Position numbers and translations under genes: made by a program
Shown here: piece after piece, positions 1-6,628 of the stretch
Position numbering within the stretch: the first letter of the stretch is position 1
Layout of the letters: every line of letters begins with the position of its first letter
Notes under the pieces: generated by a model
The model's database searches: none
Told to the model about the DNA's origin: nothing
What the model saw: only the letters and a program-made list of their open reading frames with translations
Source: Candidatus Nealsoniibacteriota bacterium
GTDB taxonomy: Bacteria; Patescibacteriota; Minisyncoccia; Minisyncoccales; RBG-13-42-11
Direction of reading: 5' to 3'
Assembly (NCBI GenBank): GCA_003556525.1
Contig: PWRH01000058.1
Location: forward strand, 1-7,015
Length of the DNA: 7,015 nucleotides

Positions 1-1214
1 CACCAGTCCTTAATGTTTTTAAGCCAGTCAAAATAAATTTTTTCAAAGTTTTTGGGAATAAATTTGATTTCTTCTTTTTCCACCGCTTCAATCGCTTTTT
101 TTGCCAAAATGTCCATTTTTAAAAACCATTGATTTGAAGGTATCGGTTCGATTAAAGATTGGCATCTGTAGCAGTAAGGCAGGGTATGGCTATAGTCTTC
201 TATTTTTTCAATCAAGCCTTGTTTTTCTAAAATCTCCACTGTTTTTTTTCTGCACTCTATAGAGCTTAATCCTTTACAAATTTTTGACTCTTCTGTCATT
301 TTTCCGTTTTCATCAATAATTTCAACCGATTCCAGATTGTTTCTTTCTTTAATTTCCCAGTCAGTAATATCATGGTCAGGAGTTACCTTAACCGCTCCGG
401 TACCGAATTTTGCATCTATTGCTTTATCGGCAATAATCGGAATTTTTTTATTTTGGATCGGTAAAATAATATTTTGTCCGATTAGGTTTTTGTATCTTTT
501 GTCTTTCGGATTAACAGCCACTGCAGTATCTCCAAGCATTGTTTCCGGCCTTGTAGTTGCCACTGTAATTGATTTTTTCCCTGTTTCAAGCGGATAGCGA
601 ATATAGTAAAGCTTGCTTTTTGTTTCTTCATATTCCAGCTCCAGGTCGGACAAAGAAGTGTGGCACCTCGGGCACCAACTAACCACTCTTTTTCCCTGAT
701 AAATCCAACCTTTTTTATAGTAATTTAAAAAAGCGGCTTTAACAGCGTCGGCATATTCTTTGTCCATGGTAAAAACCGTTCTTGACCAGTCGCAAGAAGA
801 TCCCAATTTTTTAAATTGGTCTAAAATAATATTGCCGTATTTTTTCTTCCACTGCCAAACCCTTTTTATAAACTCTTCTTTACCCAAGTCAAACCTGGTC
901 AGGCCTTCTTTTTTAAGCATTTTTTCAACGACATTTTGGGTGGCAATTCCGGCATGGTCCGTACCCGGCAACCAAAGAGCCCTATATCCTTCCATTCTTT
1001 TTTTTCTTATTAAAATATCTTGGACAACCGCGTTTAAGGCATGGCCCATATGAAGTTGGCCGGTAATATTGGGCGGAGGAATAACGATTGTATAAGATTT
1101 TTTATTTGTTTTTGGAAGATTGTCAGGATTGAAAAACCCTGATTTTTCCCAAAGTTTATATATTTTAGGCTCAACCTGAGCCGGGTCATAAGGTTTTTTT
1201 ATTTTTGTTTTCAT
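1..1214 (-). CDS. valS: Valyl-tRNA synthetase, N-terminal ~404 residues (cut by left window edge)
   Basis: This is a cytosolic class I aminoacyl-tRNA synthetase that charges tRNA-Val using ATP. Translating the minus strand from the ATG at 1214 gives MKTKIKKPYDPAQVEPKIY, a typical ValRS N-terminus. The class I signature PPPNITGQLHMGHALN is at about residues 46-61 (HMGH at 55-58). The editing (CP1) domain carries TTRPETMLGDTAVAV from residue 220 and GTGAVKVTPDHD at 271-282, which in this family hydrolyses mischarged Thr-tRNA-Val. Two CxxC pairs (C181/C184 and C348/C351) look like a zinc-ribbon site. The frame is still open at the edge, ending ...NIKDW, just before the usual post-editing catalytic region, so the KMSKS loop and anticodon domain lie outside. 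The start codon overlaps the tsaD stop as ATGA, so translation is probably coupled. No Shine-Dalgarno sequence is visible. Confidence 0.97.
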   Translation of the reverse strand, partial: MKTKIKKPYDPAQVEPKIYKLWEKSGFFNPDNLPKTNKKSYTIVIPPPNITGQLHMGHALNAVVQDILIRKKRMEGYRALWLPGTDHAGIATQNVVEKMLKKEGLTRFDLGKEEFIKRVWQWKKKYGNIILDQFKKLGSSCDWSRTVFTMDKEYADAVKAAFLNYYKKGWIYQGKRVVSWCPRCHTSLSDLELEYEETKSKLYYIRYPLETGKKSITVATTRPETMLGDTAVAVNPKDKRYKNLIGQNIILPIQNKKIPIIADKAIDAKFGTGAVKVTPDHDITDWEIKERNNLESVEIIDENGKMTEESKICKGLSSIECRKKTVEILEKQGLIEKIEDYSHTLPYCYRCQSLIEPIPSNQWFLKMDILAKKAIEAVEKEEIKFIPKNFEKIYFDWLKNIKDW

Positions 1215-2278
1215 ATTTTAAGATTAGCATTTACTTTTACTTTTTTCCAGCTTGTTTTTTTATTTTTATTGAAGTATCCGGCAACTGCAACCATAAACGC
1301 ATTGTCTGTTGAAAACTCAATATTTGGCTTTAAAAAACAGGTTTTTTCCGATTTTTTTTGAACCGCTTTTTTAAATTGTCGGCCAAGCTCTTTATTGGCT
1401 GAAACACCTCCTGCAAGCATTATTGTTTTTGCATTATTGTCTTTGGCTGCCTTAATGGTTTTATGGATTAAAACATCAATAATGGCCTGCTCTATTTCTT
1501 TTGACATTGCCTGAATATATTTTTTTGATTTTTTTTCCGACAATTTTCTTTTTTTAAAATCGTAAAGCACTGAAGTTTTCAGCCCGGAAAAACTGAAATC
1601 ATAATTTTTTTGGTAAATCATCGGTCTTGGCAATTTAATTGAAAACCTATTGTCACTATCCGAAAACTTGCTTGCCTCAGCCGCTATTTTGGGGCCTCCG
1701 GGATAGCCGAGTCCCAAAATTCTGGCTGTTTTATCAAAGCATTCGCCTGCCGCATCATCTCTTGTTTCTCCGATTATTTTATACTTTTTAAATTTTTCAA
1801 TTAAAACCAGCTGGCTATGGCCACCCGAAACAACCAGGCAAACAGCCGGAAAGTTTATTTTTATTTTTTTAAATTGATTTTTTTTATCGGTTGATTGGAG
1901 CCAATTAATTAATATATGGGCCTCAATGTGGTTGACTGCCACAATCGGCAGGTTGTTTTTTTCCGTAATTTCTTTACCGAAATTTACTCCTGTCCACAAA
2001 CATGGCTCAAGTCCGGGACCCGAGGTTATGGCAATTAAATCTATTTTGGATATCGGAGTTTTTGCTTTTTGAAGCGCTTGTTTAAAAACCAGGGGCAAGT
2101 TTTTTTGATGCTCTCTTTTGGCTAAAAAAGGATAAACTCCGCCGTATTTTTGGTGCAACTCTATTTGCGAAGAAACAATGTTTGATAAAATGGAAAAAAC
2201 CGGATTTTTTCCGTTTTTTATCTTTAAAACAGTCATTGCTGTTTCGTCGCAAGATGTTTCAATTCCAAGAATAATCAT
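1211..2278 (-). CDS. tsaD: tRNA N6-threonylcarbamoyladenosine (t6A) transferase subunit TsaD
   Basis: TsaD (Kae1/Qri7/YgjD family, ASKHA fold) moves the threonylcarbamoyl group from TC-AMP to A37 of tRNAs that read ANN codons, working with TsaB/TsaE, with TsaC/Sua5 making the donor. The 355-residue protein opens with the hallmark MIILGIETSCDETA. The metal-binding HxxxH is H117/H121 (NHIEAH), followed by SGGHSQ at 151-156, GETRDDAAGECFDKTARILGLGYPGGP-type sequence, AGGVSAN at about 293-299, and a late acidic ligand D325 in STDNAF. The length is normal. I chose the ATG at 2278 over an in-frame TTG at 2314: the family starts right at M-x-ILGIETSCDET, and that TTG is the -35 box of the predicted promoter. 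The gene leads the tsaD-valS pair, with a 4-bp overlap at its 3' end. Confidence 0.97.
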   Translation of the reverse strand: MIILGIETSCDETAMTVLKIKNGKNPVFSILSNIVSSQIELHQKYGGVYPFLAKREHQKNLPLVFKQALQKAKTPISKIDLIAITSGPGLEPCLWTGVNFGKEITEKNNLPIVAVNHIEAHILINWLQSTDKKNQFKKIKINFPAVCLVVSGGHSQLVLIEKFKKYKIIGETRDDAAGECFDKTARILGLGYPGGPKIAAEASKFSDSDNRFSIKLPRPMIYQKNYDFSFSGLKTSVLYDFKKRKLSEKKSKKYIQAMSKEIEQAIIDVLIHKTIKAAKDNNAKTIMLAGGVSANKELGRQFKKAVQKKSEKTCFLKPNIEFSTDNAFMVAVAGYFNKNKKTSWKKVKVNANLKI

Positions 2279-2285
2279 ATTTTGA

Positions 2286-2314
2286 ATTTTAACCTTAATA
2301 TTGCTTTTTTTCAA
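2286..2314 (-). promoter_or_regulatory. Predicted sigma70-type promoter of tsaD-valS, giving a leaderless mRNA
   Basis: On the minus strand there is TTGAAA (2314-2309), a 17-bp spacer, and TAAAAT (2291-2286). Each box differs from consensus at one position. Seven bases then separate the -10 box from the A of the tsaD ATG at 2278, so the expected transcription start falls on or next to the start codon. No Shine-Dalgarno sequence is present, consistent with a leaderless transcript. The AT-rich background raises the chance of fortuitous matches. Confidence 0.55.
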
Positions 2315-2337
2315 TTTTTAAGTTAAGCTTAAAAATT
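2313..2337. repeat. Perfect 10-bp inverted repeat between tsaD and tRNA-Glu
   Basis: AATTTTTAAG (2313-2322) and CTTAAAAATT (2328-2337) are exact reverse complements around a 5-base TTAAG centre. The repeat ends five bases before tRNA-Glu and overlaps the predicted tsaD -35 box. It has one G:C pair per arm, so it is too weak for a terminator. It could be an operator between the divergent genes or a product of AT-rich composition. Confidence 0.4.
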
Positions 2338-2341
2338 ATTT

Positions 2342-2416
2342 GGCCCCATCGTCTATCGGCTAGGACATCGCCCTTTCAAGGCGAAAAGAGGGGTTCGATT
2401 CCCCTTGGGGCCGCCA
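2342..2416 (+). tRNA. tRNA-Glu (anticodon TTC), with encoded CCA
   Basis: The cloverleaf is complete. Acceptor GGCCCCA pairs with TGGGGCC, and the D stem is GTCT/AGGAC-type. Anticodon stem TCGCC/GGCGA holds loop CTTTCAA with anticodon TTC (Glu, GAA/GAG). The short variable loop is AAAG, and T stem AGGGG/CCCCT holds loop TTCGATT. The discriminator is G at 2413 and CCA is encoded at 2414-2416. The final A is also the first base of the glycosyltransferase start codon. It is the only one of the four tRNAs here with an encoded CCA. I could not pick out a convincing promoter of its own in the short AT-rich gap to tsaD. Confidence 0.97.
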
Positions 2417-3939
2417 TGACAAAAAACTATCTTGATCTTTCTTATGCAGACGATTTAAAAAATCCAAAAGAAAGACTTATTTACAGGTTTTTTGAGTTTG
2501 TCCCCTTCCTTCTTTCTTGGGGGATTCTTTTTTTGGTTGTTCCACTTTCTTGGCTTGCGCCTGTAGTAGTTGCTTTTTTTATTATTATTTTTGATTGCTA
2601 CTGGCTTTCAAAAATTTATTATCTTACCTTTCATCAACTGGCCGGATACAAAATGATGAAAAAAAATATTTCAATTAACTGGTCCGAGAAAGTTAAAAAA
2701 CTGAAAAACTGGCAGGATGTTTACCATTTAATTATTTTACCGACCTATAAAGAGGAGATTGATGTAATTAGGCCCTCTTTTGAGGCGCTTATTAATTCGG
2801 ATTATCCCAATGAAAAAATGATCGTTATTCTGGCTGTTGAGGAAAGAGTCGGCCCAAAAGCGCAAGAAATAGCCAAAGAAGTTGAAAAAGAATTTGGTCA
2901 ACATTTTTTTAAATTTTTAATTACAGTTCACCCGAAAGATATTGTCGGCGAAGTTGGCGGAAAAGGCTCGAATGTTGCCTGGGCAACCAAAGAGTCAAAA
3001 AAGCTTATTGACAGCCTTGCTATTCCCTATGAAAATATTCTTGTTTCAAGTTTTGATATTGATACCAAAGTTGAGCCGCAATATTTTTCGGTTTTAACCT
3101 GGCATTTTTTAACGGTTGAAGATCCTTTAATGTCGAGCTATCAGCCCATTCCCGTTTATAATAATAATATCTGGCATGCACCGGCCTTTTCACGAGTGGT
3201 GGCAACATCAGGTACTTTTTGGCAAATGATGCAACAAGCCAGACCCGAGCAGTTAATAAGCTATTCTTCTCACTCCATACCTTTTAAAGTTTTGGACGAA
3301 ATCGGTTATCCGGCAAATATTGTGTCTGACGATTCGCGCATTTTTTGGAAGGCCTACCTTGCCTATGACGGAAAATATAAAGTTGTTCCTCTTTTTTATC
3401 CTGTTTCAATGGACGCTGTTTTATCCACAAATATTTTTAAAACAGCCATCAATCAATATAAGCAACAGCGAAGATGGGCCTGGGGTTGCGAAAATATTCC
3501 ATTTATTTTTTTCGGATTTTTTAAAAATAAAGAAATCCCCCTAAAAGAAAAAATACGCCATGTTTTTATTATTCTCGAAGGTTTTTGGGCCTGGGCAGTA
3601 GCGGCTTTACTTATTTTTTTATTGGGCTGGCTACCCCTGATGCTTGGTGGCGGAGATTTTCAAACCACTCTTTTATCTTATAATTTACCGAAGATAACAA
3701 GCGGAATCATGACAATAGCCATGGTCGGTATGATTGTTTCAGCTATTTTAAGCATGCTTATTTTGCCGGCCCGGCCGAAAAACCTTAGAAGATGGAAAAA
3801 CCTTTCAATGCTTTTCCAGTGGCTGTTACTGCCTTTTACTTTAATTCTTCTTGGCTCTTTCCCCGCTCTTGAAGCTCAAGCCAGAATGGCTTTCAAAAAA
3901 AGGCTTGGTTTTTGGGTGACTGAAAAAGTAAGAAAATAG
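2416..3939 (+). CDS. Membrane-bound family 2 glycosyltransferase (GT-A, QxxRW type)
   Basis: The 507-residue protein has the layout of processive or cellulose-synthase-like GT2 enzymes, which transfer sugars from nucleotide-sugars at the cytoplasmic face of the membrane. Two N-terminal membrane segments (about 28-43 and 46-64) precede the cytosolic catalytic domain. That domain shows PTYKEE at 109-114, DID at 214-216 (the DxD metal/nucleotide site), SDDSR with D305/D306 as the acidic catalytic pair, and QQRRW at 350-354 (the QxxRW motif). Three or more hydrophobic stretches follow (about 383-411, 427-450, 466-485). The exact sugar and product cannot be read from sequence; a surface polysaccharide or glycolipid is likely. 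The ATG at 2416 is the only ATG/GTG/TTG in frame before the first membrane segment; the frame upstream runs through tRNA-Glu without a start. There is no ribosome-binding site, so translation must start at or within a few bases of a 5' end made by tRNA processing, or by an SD-independent route. Confidence 0.9.
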   Translation: MTKNYLDLSYADDLKNPKERLIYRFFEFVPFLLSWGILFLVVPLSWLAPVVVAFFIIIFDCYWLSKIYYLTFHQLAGYKMMKKNISINWSEKVKKLKNWQDVYHLIILPTYKEEIDVIRPSFEALINSDYPNEKMIVILAVEERVGPKAQEIAKEVEKEFGQHFFKFLITVHPKDIVGEVGGKGSNVAWATKESKKLIDSLAIPYENILVSSFDIDTKVEPQYFSVLTWHFLTVEDPLMSSYQPIPVYNNNIWHAPAFSRVVATSGTFWQMMQQARPEQLISYSSHSIPFKVLDEIGYPANIVSDDSRIFWKAYLAYDGKYKVVPLFYPVSMDAVLSTNIFKTAINQYKQQRRWAWGCENIPFIFFGFFKNKEIPLKEKIRHVFIILEGFWAWAVAALLIFLLGWLPLMLGGGDFQTTLLSYNLPKITSGIMTIAMVGMIVSAILSMLILPARPKNLRRWKNLSMLFQWLLLPFTLILLGSFPALEAQARMAFKKRLGFWVTEKVRK

Positions 3940-3951
3940 CCCGAGTGTTTT

Positions 3952-6084
3952 TTATTCCAAATGTATTCTTCTTTGGAATTTTTTTAATCTGTTTTTAAGC
4001 AAAGGATATTTTTTTAGTTCAGGGTCTTTTGTTAAAATTTCTTTGGCAGCTTGCCTTGTTTTTTCAATCAACTCAATGTTTTTTAAAGAAGCCATAACAA
4101 AGTCGGGCAAGCCCCATTGTCTTTGGCCGGTTAAATCTCCCGGACCTCTGAGCGCCAAATCTTTTTCAGCCAGCTTAAATCCGTCTTCAAAACTTTTCAT
4201 TGCTTTTAGCCGGGGATTATTGCCAAGTTCGGAAAATAAAAAACAATATGATTGGTCTTTTCCTCTGCCCACTCTTCCTCTGAATTGGTGTAATTGAGCC
4301 AGTCCGAACTTTTCAGCACCCTCAATAATCATTATGGTTGCGTTGGGAAAATCAATCCCAACCTCTATTACCGAAGTTGCCACAATTATATCTATTTTTT
4401 TGTCCCTAAACCCTTTAAGGGTTTTTTCTTTTTCATCGGTTTTCATTTTACCGTGAAGCATTGCTATTTTAAGGTCGGGAAAAATATCTTTTGAAAGTTT
4501 TTCATATTCCTGCTTAACCGCTTTTACTTCAAACCAGCTTAACTCCTGCTGTTTTTTTTCGTCCGTAGAATTACTCGGCTCTATTCTGGGGCAGATTACA
4601 AATGCCTGCCTACCCGCTTTAATTTCTTTTCTAACAAAACCGTAAGCTTGTTTTCTTTTTTCCGGCTTAATAATTTCGGTTATTACTTTTTTTCTTCCCT
4701 CGGGCATTTCTTTAATAATCGATAAATCCAAATCTCCGTAAAGAGTTAAGGTTAGTGTTCTTGGAATGGGTGTTGCGCTCATTGAAAGAAGATGAGGTAA
4801 AAAATTTTGCTTTCGGCAAAGTCTGGCTCTTTGGTCTATGCCAAAGCGATGTTGCTCGTCAATAATAATCAAAGCCAGTTTTTTGAATTCCACTTTTTCT
4901 TGAATTAACGCATGAGTTCCGATTATTACTTGGCATTTGCCTGTTTTTATTTTTTCCAAAATTTCTTTTCTTGTTATTTTTTTTCCATCAATAAAGTTCT
5001 CTTTGGCAGTAATCAGGCCGACTTTTATTTTCGGCATACTCCTGTCTTTATTATTTTTTAAGAATTTTTTTACTGTTTCAAAGTGCTGCTTGGCTAATAT
5101 TTCTGTTGGTGCCATAAAAGCTGTTTGTAGGTTTTTTTCAGCTGTATTTAAAATTGCTAATAAGGCGACAATTGTTTTGCCCGAGCCGACATCTCCGTTT
5201 AAAAGCCGGTTCATCGGACTTGTTTTTTCTAAATCTTTCAATATTTGCCAGGCCGCTTTTTTTTGGTCGGCTGTTAAAGAAAAAGGCAGTTTTTCAACAA
5301 AGCTTTTAATTAAACCAACGTTCATTTCTATATTAATTGCCCTTTCTTTGTTTAGTTTCATTTTTTCCGACAAAATAATCAGCGAAAGATTGAAAAGCTC
5401 TTCAAAAACAAATCTTTTTTTTGCCTCTTCGGCCCGAGCCAAACTGTCGGGAAAATGTATCTGCCAAATAGCCTCTTTAATATTTAAGAGATTATTTTTT
5501 TCAAGCACTTCTTTTTGGGGCAAGCTTTCCTTGATTTCATTTTTGATTTTGCCCAAAAGCGGTTTAACGATAAATCTTAGCCAGCGCGAAGACATGCCTT
5601 CTGTTTCCGGATAAATCGGAATTATCCTTCCGGTATGGGTCAGGTCCGGGTTTTCTTCATTGATTATTTTTTCATAAGAAGGGCTTGATAAATACTTTTT
5701 TCCTTTTTTGGAAACTATTTTTCCGGCCAGAAAAACAAAATCACCTTTTTTAAAGGTGCTTGCCAAATATGGCTGGTTAAACCAAACAACGCTAATTTCG
5801 CCCGAGCTGTCTTTCAGCTTGGCGTCAATTATCTGCATTCTTTTTTTAAAAAGCCTGACTATTCTGATATCTTTTATTTCGCCTTTCAAGCAGACCGTTT
5901 TTTCAATTTCAACCTCTTTTACCGGGGTTATTTTTGAAAAATCCTGATAGCGGTGGGGAAAATGAAAAATCAATTGTTCAACCGTCTCAATGCCCAACCT
6001 TTTCAGTCTTTTTTGGTATTGGGGTCCTATTTTTGAGATTTTTTCAATTGGAGTTAAAAGTGTTGCTTTGTTTGAATTTTGCAT
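3952..6084 (-). CDS. recG: ATP-dependent DNA helicase RecG
   Basis: RecG is a superfamily 2 double-stranded DNA translocase that remodels stalled replication forks and branch-migrates Holliday junctions in the cytoplasm. The 710-residue protein starts with a helix-hairpin-helix-like stretch (KIGPQYQKRLKRLGIETVEQ, about 18-37) and the conserved LIFHFPHRYQDFS, followed by an OB-fold wedge domain (about 60-150). The helicase core shows Walker A GDVGSGKT (297-304, K303), DEQHRFG with DEQH at 409-412, motif III SATPIPRT from 436, LHGKM, ATSVIEVGIDFPNA and motif VI QFRGRVGR (600-607). All expected motifs are intact and the length is close to the E. coli protein's. The ATG at 6084 is preferred to a TTG immediately before it (6087). 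The gene lies 39 bases after tRNA-Arg on the same strand with no clear promoter or Shine-Dalgarno sequence between, so co-transcription with the tRNA is likely. It converges on the glycosyltransferase, with 12 bp between the stops. Confidence 0.97.
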   Translation of the reverse strand: MQNSNKATLLTPIEKISKIGPQYQKRLKRLGIETVEQLIFHFPHRYQDFSKITPVKEVEIEKTVCLKGEIKDIRIVRLFKKRMQIIDAKLKDSSGEISVVWFNQPYLASTFKKGDFVFLAGKIVSKKGKKYLSSPSYEKIINEENPDLTHTGRIIPIYPETEGMSSRWLRFIVKPLLGKIKNEIKESLPQKEVLEKNNLLNIKEAIWQIHFPDSLARAEEAKKRFVFEELFNLSLIILSEKMKLNKERAINIEMNVGLIKSFVEKLPFSLTADQKKAAWQILKDLEKTSPMNRLLNGDVGSGKTIVALLAILNTAEKNLQTAFMAPTEILAKQHFETVKKFLKNNKDRSMPKIKVGLITAKENFIDGKKITRKEILEKIKTGKCQVIIGTHALIQEKVEFKKLALIIIDEQHRFGIDQRARLCRKQNFLPHLLSMSATPIPRTLTLTLYGDLDLSIIKEMPEGRKKVITEIIKPEKRKQAYGFVRKEIKAGRQAFVICPRIEPSNSTDEKKQQELSWFEVKAVKQEYEKLSKDIFPDLKIAMLHGKMKTDEKEKTLKGFRDKKIDIIVATSVIEVGIDFPNATIMIIEGAEKFGLAQLHQFRGRVGRGKDQSYCFLFSELGNNPRLKAMKSFEDGFKLAEKDLALRGPGDLTGQRQWGLPDFVMASLKNIELIEKTRQAAKEILTKDPELKKYPLLKNRLKKFQRRIHLE
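3954..3985 (+). terminator. Possible weak intrinsic terminator for the glycosyltransferase transcript
   Basis: ATTCCAAA (3954-3961) pairs with TTTGGAAT (3972-3979) around a 10-base loop and is followed on the plus strand by a run of seven T (3979-3985). It begins 14 bases after the glycosyltransferase stop and lies inside the last codons of the convergent recG. The stem has only two G:C pairs, so it may be weak. The minus strand has A rather than T after the stem, so it would not serve recG. Confidence 0.35.
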
Positions 6085-6123
6085 CAATTAAGTCGCTAAA
6101 AAGCTTTGAGAAATTATTTTTTG

Positions 6124-6196
6124 TGCGCCCGAGAGGAATCGAACCTCTAACCTTCTGATCCGCAATCAGATGTTCTGTCCGTTGAACTACGGGCGC
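6124..6196 (-). tRNA. tRNA-Arg (anticodon GCG), no encoded CCA
   Basis: The acceptor arms GCGCCCG and CGGGCGC pair fully. D stem GTTC/GAAC encloses AACGGACA, in which A after GG matches the arginine identity base A20. Anticodon stem TCTGA/TCAGA holds loop TTGCGGA, giving anticodon GCG with G37. T stem AGAGG/CCTCT holds loop TTCGATT. The discriminator is A, followed by CAA rather than CCA, so the CCA end must be added enzymatically. GCG reads CGC and, by wobble, CGU. Most bacteria instead use an A34 (inosine) tRNA-Arg(ACG) for this box. Confidence 0.95.
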
Positions 6197-6208
6197 TATT
6201 TCTTATTA

Positions 6209-6237
6209 AATTTATCACGAAAACCGATAAAAAACAA
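6209..6237 (-). promoter_or_regulatory. Possible promoter of tRNA-Arg-recG
   Basis: On the minus strand there is TTGTTT (6237-6232), a 17-bp spacer and TAAATT (6214-6209). The -10 box is preceded by TGA, which resembles an extended -10 (TGn). The predicted start is near 6202, a few bases before the mature tRNA 5' end at 6196. The match to the -35 consensus is poor. Confidence 0.35.
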
Positions 6238-6315
6238 TTTACAAAAAGCTTTTATGACAAATAAATAAATAAGGATGAATAATATTAAAACCAAGCAAAT
6301 AACAATAAAAATATG

Positions 6316-6344
6316 TTGACGGGTTATTTTTTATAACATAGAAT
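6316..6344 (+). promoter_or_regulatory. Predicted sigma70-type promoter of tRNA-Ser(GCT)
   Basis: TTGACG (6316-6321), a 17-bp spacer and TAGAAT (6339-6344) each differ from consensus at one position. Transcription would start near 6351, giving a leader of about 34 nt before the tRNA at 6385. The 188-bp gap between tRNA-Arg and tRNA-Ser(GCT) otherwise holds only AT-rich sequence and the divergent tRNA-Arg promoter. Confidence 0.65.
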
Positions 6345-6384
6345 ATAAAGACAAAACAGATAAAGCTATATATGGTAATTTATT

Positions 6385-6468
6385 GGAGGAGTCGGATAAT
6401 GGTTATTCCAACGGCTTGCTAAGCCGTGCCGCGCAAGCGGCCTGTGGGTTCGAATCCCACCTCCTCCG
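6385..6468 (+). tRNA. tRNA-Ser (anticodon GCT), no encoded CCA
   Basis: This is a class II tRNA. Acceptor GGAGGAG pairs with CTCCTCC. Anticodon stem ACGGC/GCCGT holds loop TTGCTAA, giving anticodon GCT (AGC/AGU serine). The long variable arm GCCGC-GCAA-GCGGC is typical of serine. T stem GTGGG/CCCAC holds loop TTCGAAT. The discriminator is G (6468), followed by CAT, so CCA is not encoded. The 3' strand (CCCACCTCC, 6456-6464) is also the beginning of the downstream tandem repeat. Confidence 0.97.
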
Positions 6469-6470
6469 CA

Positions 6471-6509
6471 TAAAATCTTTAGCGTATTTTTACGCTTAAG
6501 ATTTTATTT
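6471..6509 (+). terminator. Hairpin terminator after tRNA-Ser(GCT)
   Basis: The left arm 6471-6486 and right arm 6491-6506 form a 16-position stem with a single T:T mismatch, closed by a TTTT loop. The inner part is AGCGTA/TACGCT. Only TTT follows, so termination may be incomplete. The surrounding CACCTCC (6458-6464, in the tRNA) and GGAGGTG (6510-6516) are also complementary and could extend the stem when the tRNA is not folded. A second, more degenerate copy lies at about 6630-6667. Confidence 0.5.
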
Positions 6510-6623
6510 GGAGGTGTGTTGAGAAGCCATTCTGAAAGAGTGGGTTGGAATAACGAGCTTTTACCTGCTTGACAGGTAAAAGCGAAGTTTGAAAAGAAGC
6601 TTGCTTCTTTGAGTCCCACCTCC
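6510..6623 (+). ncRNA. Candidate structured RNA/DNA unit A (three hairpins in a closing helix)
   Basis: GGAGGTG (6510-6516) pairs with CACCTCC (6617-6623) as a closing helix. Inside are three hairpins: CCATTC/GAGTGG with loop TGAAA (6527-6543), GCTTTTACCTG/CAGGTAAAAGC with loop CTTGA (6557-6583), and AAAGAAG/CTTCTTT around a CTTG tetraloop (6593-6610). The core from 6548 to 6609 matches unit B at 57 of 62 positions by eye. I do not recognise the family. It lies downstream of a tRNA terminator, so transcription would depend on read-through; it may instead act as DNA. Confidence 0.55.
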
Positions 6624-6628
6624 CATAT

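Noticed and set aside
2279..2314. An upstream TTG start that would add 12 residues to TsaD
   Set aside because: The family begins at M-x-ILGIETSCDET; the extension is Lys-rich with no motif, and the TTG is part of the predicted -35 box.
4937..5614. A plus-strand frame of 225 residues opposite recG
   Set aside because: RecG motifs are intact on the other strand across this stretch; the Phe/Ser/Leu-rich product reflects reading Lys/Glu-rich codons backwards.
1..6087. Use of an alternative genetic code with UGA as glycine, known in some Patescibacteria
   Set aside because: No internal TGA occurs in valS, tsaD, recG or the glycosyltransferase, and TGA ends tsaD at the expected protein length.
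5934..6158. A plus-strand frame of 74 residues ending RPRGIEPLTF
   Set aside because: It is antisense to the recG start and to tRNA-Arg; the tail is the usual artefact of reading a tRNA on the wrong strand.
6569..6574. A perfect TTGACA that could be a -35 box
   Set aside because: It spans the loop and 3' arm of the unit A middle hairpin, no -10-like box lies 15-19 bp downstream, and unit B does not keep it.
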